DNA from: Henckelia pumila
Lineage: Eukaryota; Streptophyta; Magnoliopsida; Lamiales; Gesneriaceae
NCBI RefSeq assembly: GCF_033568475.1
Contig: NC_133121.1
Coordinates: 136,432,375-136,496,374, forward strand
Direction: 5' to 3'
DNA: 64,000 bases
Below are positions 58,350 through 64,000 of this stretch, in pieces (within the stretch, counting starts at the first letter, position 1; every line of letters starts with the position of its first letter). The position numbers and the translations under genes are program-made. A model generated the notes under the pieces. The model did not search any database, was not told where the DNA came from, and saw only the letters and a program-made list of their open reading frames with translations.

Positions 58350-60210
58350 TGTAAGAGTGGGTGCCCAGTGAGCCAACTGTGTGGCTATGGGCTTTGATGA
58401 CTCTTTGTATAAACAATCTTTTGTTTAATATTATTTACACTTTTATGGCAATGACTTTATATTACTTCATATTGTTATATTGTGATATACTATTGTTGTT
58501 TTGATAAAGACCTTGAATATACTATAGTGTATGTAAGATGTGGTAGAACATGGAGATGTCTATCATGAAATACATCTTATAGTCACTGTATGTTCTAAAA
58601 CCGTTCCTAGTCGATTGAGCCGTCCGATAATAAGGATAAGGATCGCTCGAGTTTGAGACTAGCATTTGCGATGCGGAGTACCACGTTTCATTGGTAGGGA
58701 ACATGGAGATGTTCGAAGCATGCAAATGGATATTCATAGGATGAATAATCGAACTACCCTATCCGGACTTTCCAAGTGGTTATCACTTATCGAGTGGATT
58801 AAGTCCGCGGTTTTGGTTGTACACCATTAGTCCTTACGACTTGAAACATCATGGAGACTCTATATGCTAGTGCTGTGCTTTGACTCGTTTACCGACTCTA
58901 TGGGGGTCATCAGGTGTCGAGATTGGGTACAGTTACGACACATATAGGAGTCAATGCATTGTTGTCAAGGATTCACCACATACTTGCGAGTGTGGATATC
59001 CTATGCGATCTGAGGAGATATTAGTGTGATAAATCTCTGGCCAGAGTAATTGATGTGATTTAAGAAATGGTTTCTTAGTAGCACATGCGATGTCACTAAT
59101 TTGATCTTCAAGATGTATTGCATAGTTATCGAATCTTGAGCGACTCTCGATATACCAATGGTTGTTGATTCGATCGGGATATATGGATGAAGGGACCGTA
59201 CTGTACGCTAACCAAAATCTACTGGTTCTTGTAGGCACTATCAGTGATACCTAGGGAATCATGGGGCGATGTTGCTAGGCGCTTTACCATGATTCGTTGG
59301 GCAAGTCGGAAAGTGTTGTTCCGAGTCACAAGGAGTTGTGAGCCCACGGCTAGCTGTATCCCTGAACCATTGAGGGTCACACAGTGTAATGGAGTTTTAA
59401 TCCCCGTTGAGATAGTTAAATTTAAAGAGTTAAATTTAATGAACTAAGGAGTTGGACTTCTTAAATAAGAGTAAGGGAGTAGGATTTCCTAAAATGACAT
59501 AGGGATGGACATTTTTGGAAACCACTGAATTCGGATTCAGGAAAATTTATTTTGACTTTAAAATGTGCAGAAATGGTTTCTGTGCACATTGGTGAAATCA
59601 GTTCATCAATCGGAGTCACGATGAATTTTATATTAATTTCTGAACGTGCGGGCTTTGCTTGTCGGGCCCTAGCTTATGACTAATGGGCCCTAAGGTGTTA
59701 GTGGCCTGCATTATAAATAAGTTATTTCAGTACAGAAATTACACACAACAGGTCATAATTTTTGAGAGCAAAAAAATCGAAAACCCTAGTCTCTCTAAAA
59801 GAAAATTTCGGCCGACCCCTCCCCTCTGCCCGAGAAAATTCCGGTCTGTGATTTTGAATCGCGGTCAGGAATAACGAATCAGATTCGTGTAATCTCTTCG
59901 CAGAAAACTTCTGATAGATTTTCTAGTGCAATCTATCAGAGGGATCAAACCTCTGTTCGTGGACCTGATTGAAGGAGTTCATCGGTTCCAGGGAGAGACA
60001 ACAAGAGCAGATCAAATCTGTTGGTGTCCATTAATCTCGTTGCGAGATTGAAGGTAAAATTTAATAACTGTTATTTAAATTTTACACACACAATAATTTA
60101 ATCGTTGAACGGTTGATACCCACACTATGGAATTGTTCCATAACAAAATTTTTAAACTTCCGCTGCACCGGGTATCAATCGTGATTGATCTGACCGCCAG
60201 TTTTCCAACA
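58350..60210 (+). repeat. Copia-C 3' LTR
   Basis: 1861 bp, almost identical to the 5' LTR. Translated shadow frames of the two LTRs agree throughout, which supports very recent insertion. Confidence 0.95.
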
Positions 60211-62125
60211 CCCTGAAGACACGGTTCATCAAATCCATGAATATAGCCGGCGCATTAGTCAAACCAAATGGCATCACTAGAAACTCGTAATGCCCATAGC
60301 GAGTACGGAATGCAGTCTTGGCTACGTCCTGATCACGGACTCTCAACTGATGATACCCAGATCTCAAGTCAATCTTGGAGTAAACTGACGTGCCCTGCAG
60401 CTGATCAAACAAGTCATCAATACGAGGCAATGGATACTTGTTCTTCACAGTGACTCGATTCAGCTGCCGATAGTCAATGCACAGCCGCATCGACCCATCC
60501 TTCTTCTTTACGAAGAGAACAGGAGCTCCCCAAGGAGACACACTAGGAATGTACCCCTTGTCCAAAAGATCCTGTAGCTGATTCTTCAATTCTCGCATCT
60601 CTGACGGAGCCAGACAATACGGTGCTCTAGAAATAGGCGAAGTACCCGGCATCAACTCTATGCCAAACTCGACTTCCCTAGCAGGAGGAAAACCCGGAAT
60701 CTCATCAGGAAACACATCTGGAAATTCATCCACAACAGGAATGCTTTCTATCCCAATACTCTTAGCGGACAAATCAACTGCATAGATAAGGTAGCCTTCC
60801 CCGCCAGACTCTAGAGCTCGACAGGCTCTCAAAGCTGATACCAAAGGCATCGGGGGTCGCGCTCCCTCACCATAGAAAAACCAACTCTCACTCCCTTCCG
60901 GATGAAAGCGTACTAATCTCTGATAGCAGTCCACTGAAGCTCGATAGGTAGTCAACATATCTATTCCCAGAATGCAATCAAAGTCGTCCATCGCCAGGAC
61001 CATGAGATTCGCTAACAGAATGTTCCCTTCGAACTCTAAAGGGCAACCCATCACTAGATGCTTAGCCAAAGCAGATTGGCCCGTCGGAGTAGAAACAGAC
61101 ATCACTACGTCTAGTGCAATGCATGGTAACTTATGCCTCTTAACAAAACGTGCAGAAATGAAGGAATGAGATGCACCAGTGTCAATAAGTACAAGAGCAG
61201 GTATACCATAAAGCAGAAATGTACCTGCGATGACTTTCTCATTCTCCTCCACTGCCTGATCATGTCTCAGGGCAAACACCTGGCCAGAAGCTCGTGGCCT
61301 CAAATGAGAACTCCCAGCAGACTGTCCTTGCGACCTCTGCTGAACGGTGGCCTGAGAACCCGATCCTGAACCAAAACCAGAACCGCCTCCCCCAGACTGT
61401 GGACAATCCCTCCGGATATGACCAGTCTCTCCACAAAGGAAACAAGCTCCAGAAGCTCTGCGGAATTTGTCGGATGGGTGGTTCTTCCCACAGTGATCAC
61501 ACTTGTCCTTCTTACCGAAACGAACAACACCTCCAGAACCAGAGGAAGAAGAAGATCCAGACTTCTTGAAAGTTTGGGCACGGGGACCCAAAGAACTAGC
61601 AGGCCTCGACTGAGGGAAAGACCTGTTCCGCCGAATGTTGTCCTCCGCCTGGTGACAACGGCTCACCAAACCCTCGTAGGACATGTCGTCGCCAACCGCC
61701 ACACGGTCATGGATCTCAGGGTTAAGGCCCTGAAGGAACAGATTATACTTCATCTCTGAGCTATCAGCAATCTCGGGGCAATATGATAGCAGATCAAAGA
61801 ACCTCTGCTGATACTCATCGATAGACATGGCTCCCTGTCGCAGACTCAGTAGCTCGCCTGCCTTCGACTGACGGAGTGCAGGAGGAAAATACCGCTTTTG
61901 GAAAGCTGTGCGGAACTCGGCCCAGGTGGCCACTCCTCTTGCCGTAACAAAAGGTGCAGAAGTAAACCTCCACCACCTGCGCGCACGCCCATCCAGAAGA
62001 TAGCCAAGGGTCTCCACCTTCTGCTCATCGGTGCATTGGAAAGTCTGAAAAGTCGTCTCCATGTGGTCTAACCAGTTCTCCGCATCCTCCGGAGACTCAC
62101 CTCCAACTAAGGGCTTAGGACCCAT
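60211..62125 (-). pseudogene. Gypsy gag, protease and RT (first part)
   Basis: The frame is open from about 62262 to the Copia-C junction. The first clear Met is at 62125 (MGPKPLVGG), but similarity to gag may begin earlier without an ATG, so the start is uncertain. Gag has [27 protein letters not shown] and a CCHC knuckle ([14 protein letters not shown]) preceded by a second Cys/His motif. Protease: [14 protein letters not shown]: the linker [47 protein letters not shown] (first catalytic Asp) and [10 protein letters not shown]. Copia-C cuts it just before the second RT active-site motif, leaving CCCTG on both sides. Confidence 0.9.
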
Positions 62126-62305
62126 AGCTAAGAATCGACGCACAGTGAAACGCTCGTCGTCATGGTGACGATGACGCCGTTCTCGACGAGGCTCCCGGTC
62201 GGCATCACCCCAACGCCCACCAACACTGCCATGAGAACTTTGGTCGTCACGATTTGATATCTACAAAAATACCTCAAGATGAGACTAAATCCCAAGAAAT
62301 CTTTT

Positions 62306-62321
62306 GCATGCTCTGATACCA
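62306..62321 (-). other. Gypsy primer binding site
   Basis: The minus strand reads TGGTATCAGAGCATGC four bases after the 5' LTR; the first 12 bases match initiator tRNA-Met. Confidence 0.8.
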
Positions 62322-62325
62322 TAAA

Positions 62326-63626
62326 TGTAGTGACCCTTACCCGGATCACCTACTAAACAGAACTTAGGCATGCAATTAACTTAATAAAACAGATATCAGA
62401 ATAAAACTGCGAAAACCATAAACATTATACAATCCCAAAAAAAGAATATGTAATTTATCCAATAATATACAACCAAAATCGAATAGCTGTATAAACCCAA
62501 ACAACAGTAATAAAACCTAAGAGAAGCTCTAGCTGGCCAACCACTGACTAGCCCCTCCTGGATCCACCCTCCTCGTCCAATCGCAAACCTGCCCCATGGA
62601 ATAGGGTGTCCAGAAAATACAGAGTACGAGACGTGAGCATAAAACGCTCAGTGCGAGAGTATGAGTATACATGCATGCAAAGTGAACTCCCTATAGACTC
62701 GAGGTCAAGGATCAGATAACAGAGACAGACCGGGCCCTGGTATGTAGCACGCTGTGCCGTCGCTTCAGGAGGTGGCTCCCATACCTAGATAACCGTGGAT
62801 GCGCCGGACCCAAATCGATGGAAGTCCATCCACTAACAGGATAGGGTACAACCCTACTAACAGACATCTCGAAAGAGATACAGCAAGATGCAAATGAATG
62901 CAGCATAATATCATGGCATATAAATCATGCAGTCACATAATACATGCATACTCAGTCAGGATATCTCGTACAGTACTTTCGTACCTCAATACAGTGCAAG
63001 CTCTACCAACTCTAGGTCCACGCCTATAGTCCGCTCTACACTGCCAAATGATACTACTATCATTAAAGTGCTCTAAAAGCCTTAACTAAGCTATTGCATA
63101 CTCCTAAATATTTATAGGAAGCAAAAGCTATACCTTCGTCCGTCGTTAGCCCTTTGATGTCGATGCCTCCAGAACTTGGGCACAACTCCGCTACGACTAC
63201 CGAACGCCTCGCCGACCTCCGGACCAAGCCTAAGAAGACTAGAACAGCTCCAAAAGGACTAGAAAGGAAAGGAGAACTTGGAATTGACAAATGAAAGTGA
63301 AGCCTCGGCCTTCTACTTATAGACACCGATCAGAACTTCCGATCCTTGATCGGAACGTCCGAACCTCGATCGGAACGTCCGATCCTGCCATCGGAGCTTC
63401 CGAAGATCCTGATCTGCCACGTGTCAAAATATCACTTGTTGACTCCGGATAGGGGTGATCGGAGCCTCCGGTCCTGATCGGAGCTTCCGATCCAACCACA
63501 CGTCATGCCTGACGTAATAACATCGGTGCCTCCGATCGCTCATCGGAGATTCCAATCCGTCCGATACCCAATTCAATTAATTAGCATTAATCCTTTAATT
63601 ACTCAATTAGGGTACGGGCTACTACA
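62326..63626 (-). repeat. Gypsy 5' LTR (1301 bp)
   Basis: Next to the primer site. Shorter than its partner by 40 bp within the palindromic-word array (around 63540). Confidence 0.93.
63326..63568. repeat. Palindromic-word array in the gypsy 5' LTR, contracted
   Basis: Same ATCGGA-N3-TCCGAT words as 47812-48090 but with about three fewer half-units. The contraction leaves a degenerate ATCGGAGATTCCAATC at the joint. Confidence 0.7.
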
Positions 63627-63631
63627 GCTTA

Positions 63632-64000
63632 CTTATACGGATCACTTGATAATGATACATACATGAAAATCCCTGAAAGATTTAAGATGTCTGAAGCACA
63701 AAGTTCAAAACCCAAAAAATTTTATTCTGTAAAATTGCAAAGATCATTATATGGGTTGAATCAATCCGGCCGAATGTGGTATAATCGGCTAAGTGAGCAC
63801 TTGATGAAAAGGGGATATGTAAATGATCCAATATGCCCTTGTGCTTTCATCAAGAAAACAACATCCGGATGTGTAATTATTGCTGTATATGTTGATGATT
63901 TAAATATCATTGGAATGAATAAAGAAATTCAAGAAGTTATGATGTACTTGAAAGAAGAATTCGAAATGAAGGATCTTGGAAAAACCAAGTATTTCTTGGG
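63632..64000 (+). pseudogene. Copia-A RT continuation, runs off the window
   Basis: After the duplicated GCTTA the RT frame of Copia-A resumes: NDTYMKIPERFKM, VKLQRSLYGLNQSGRMWY, CPCAFIKK, then the active-site motif YVDDLNIIG and EEFEMKDLGKTKYFL at the window end. No stop is seen in this part. RNase H and the 3' LTR would follow beyond 64000. Confidence 0.9.

Larger units (their letters stand above)
50653..60210 (+). mobile_element. Copia-C: young, nearly intact Ty1/copia element, 9558 bp
   Basis: LTRs of 1861 bp each, with one difference seen by eye (G at about 52350, A at about 60050), flanked by an exact CCCTG duplication (50648-50652 and 60211-60215) in the gypsy RT gene. Canonical primer site and polypurine tract, and a single 1299-codon gag-pol frame. 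This is the only element in the window that looks recently active. It belongs to the same family as Copia-B. Confidence 0.97.
46812..63626 (-). mobile_element. Ty3/gypsy chromovirus-like element, interrupted by Copia-C
   Basis: LTRs of 1341 and 1301 bp with TG...CA ends and a 5-bp duplication GCTTA (46807-46811 and 63627-63631). Minus-strand order is 5' LTR, primer site, gag, protease, RT, RNase H, integrase, chromodomain-like tail, polypurine tract, 3' LTR. This order and the tail place it among Del/Tekay-type chromoviruses. Without Copia-C it is about 7.25 kb. One in-frame stop in RNase H and the insertion make it defective. Confidence 0.94.
32897..64000 (+). mobile_element. Copia-A: old Ty1/copia retrotransposon, twice interrupted, right end off window
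   Basis: Plus-strand element in the order candidate LTR, primer site, structured leader, small ORF, gag, protease, integrase, RT. It is cut at 35802/45253 by Copia-B and at 46811/63632 by the gypsy element, and continues past the window in RT. Stops, a frameshift and an internal gag deletion show it is dead. The right LTR is not in the window, so LTR age cannot be estimated, but it must be older than both insertions. Confidence 0.9.

Overview
This window is nuclear DNA from a flowering plant, most likely a eudicot. It is AT-rich and intergenic-rich, with introns bounded by GT/AG, plant-specific gene families (pectin methylesterase and its inhibitor, the phototropin-pathway NPH3/RPT2 family, a heavy-metal-associated-domain protein) and a large load of Ty1/copia and Ty3/gypsy LTR retrotransposons primed by initiator-Met tRNA. 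No bacterial or organellar features were seen. The species cannot be named from the sequence.

Layout. (1) 1-1310: the left edge is an LTR (TGTCACGCCCC-type end at 772, minus strand) inserted in a decayed gypsy protease/RT remnant. (2) 1618-24215: a large direct tandem duplication. Unit A (1618-11030) and unit B (11031-about 24215) each carry, on the minus strand, a two-exon pectin methylesterase without an inhibitor pro-domain (PME), followed 3' by a separate PME-inhibitor-like gene (PMEI). Unit B also holds a complete five-exon RPT2 gene (18046-21243) and a 1338-bp Mutator-like element with a 9-bp target duplication (21809-23146); the matching site in unit A lacks that element. At the RPT2 position, unit A has a short scar that looks like a deletion with a templated filler. 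(3) 24216-33000: mostly non-genic DNA with several small transposons, a three-exon HMA-domain-like gene (28981-29801), a complex of direct and inverted repeats that begins just upstream of that gene, a 30-plus-bp hairpin, and what look like the last exons of an unrecognised minus-strand gene (32198-32580). (4) about 32897-64000: a nest of LTR retrotransposons. Copia-A (plus strand, old, broken, running off the right edge) is split twice: in its integrase by Copia-B (35803-45252, minus, TSD TGTGG) and in its RT by a chromodomain-type gypsy element (46812-63626, minus, TSD GCTTA). The gypsy element is itself split in its RT by Copia-C (50653-60210, plus, TSD CCCTG).

How the parts relate. The two PME-PMEI pairs are the main candidate functional module: cell-wall enzyme and candidate inhibitor side by side on the same strand, copied together. 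RPT2 acts in phototropin signalling and has no evident functional link to them. The retrotransposon nest gives a relative clock. By-eye LTR differences are about 1 in 1861 bp for Copia-C, about 8 in 1859 for Copia-B and a dozen or so in about 1300 for the gypsy element. This agrees with the nesting order. Copia-C has one long gag-pol frame and is the only element in the window that looks recently mobile.

Limits: exon borders were read by eye from splice signals and frame continuity, LTR difference counts are by eye, and no database search was possible.
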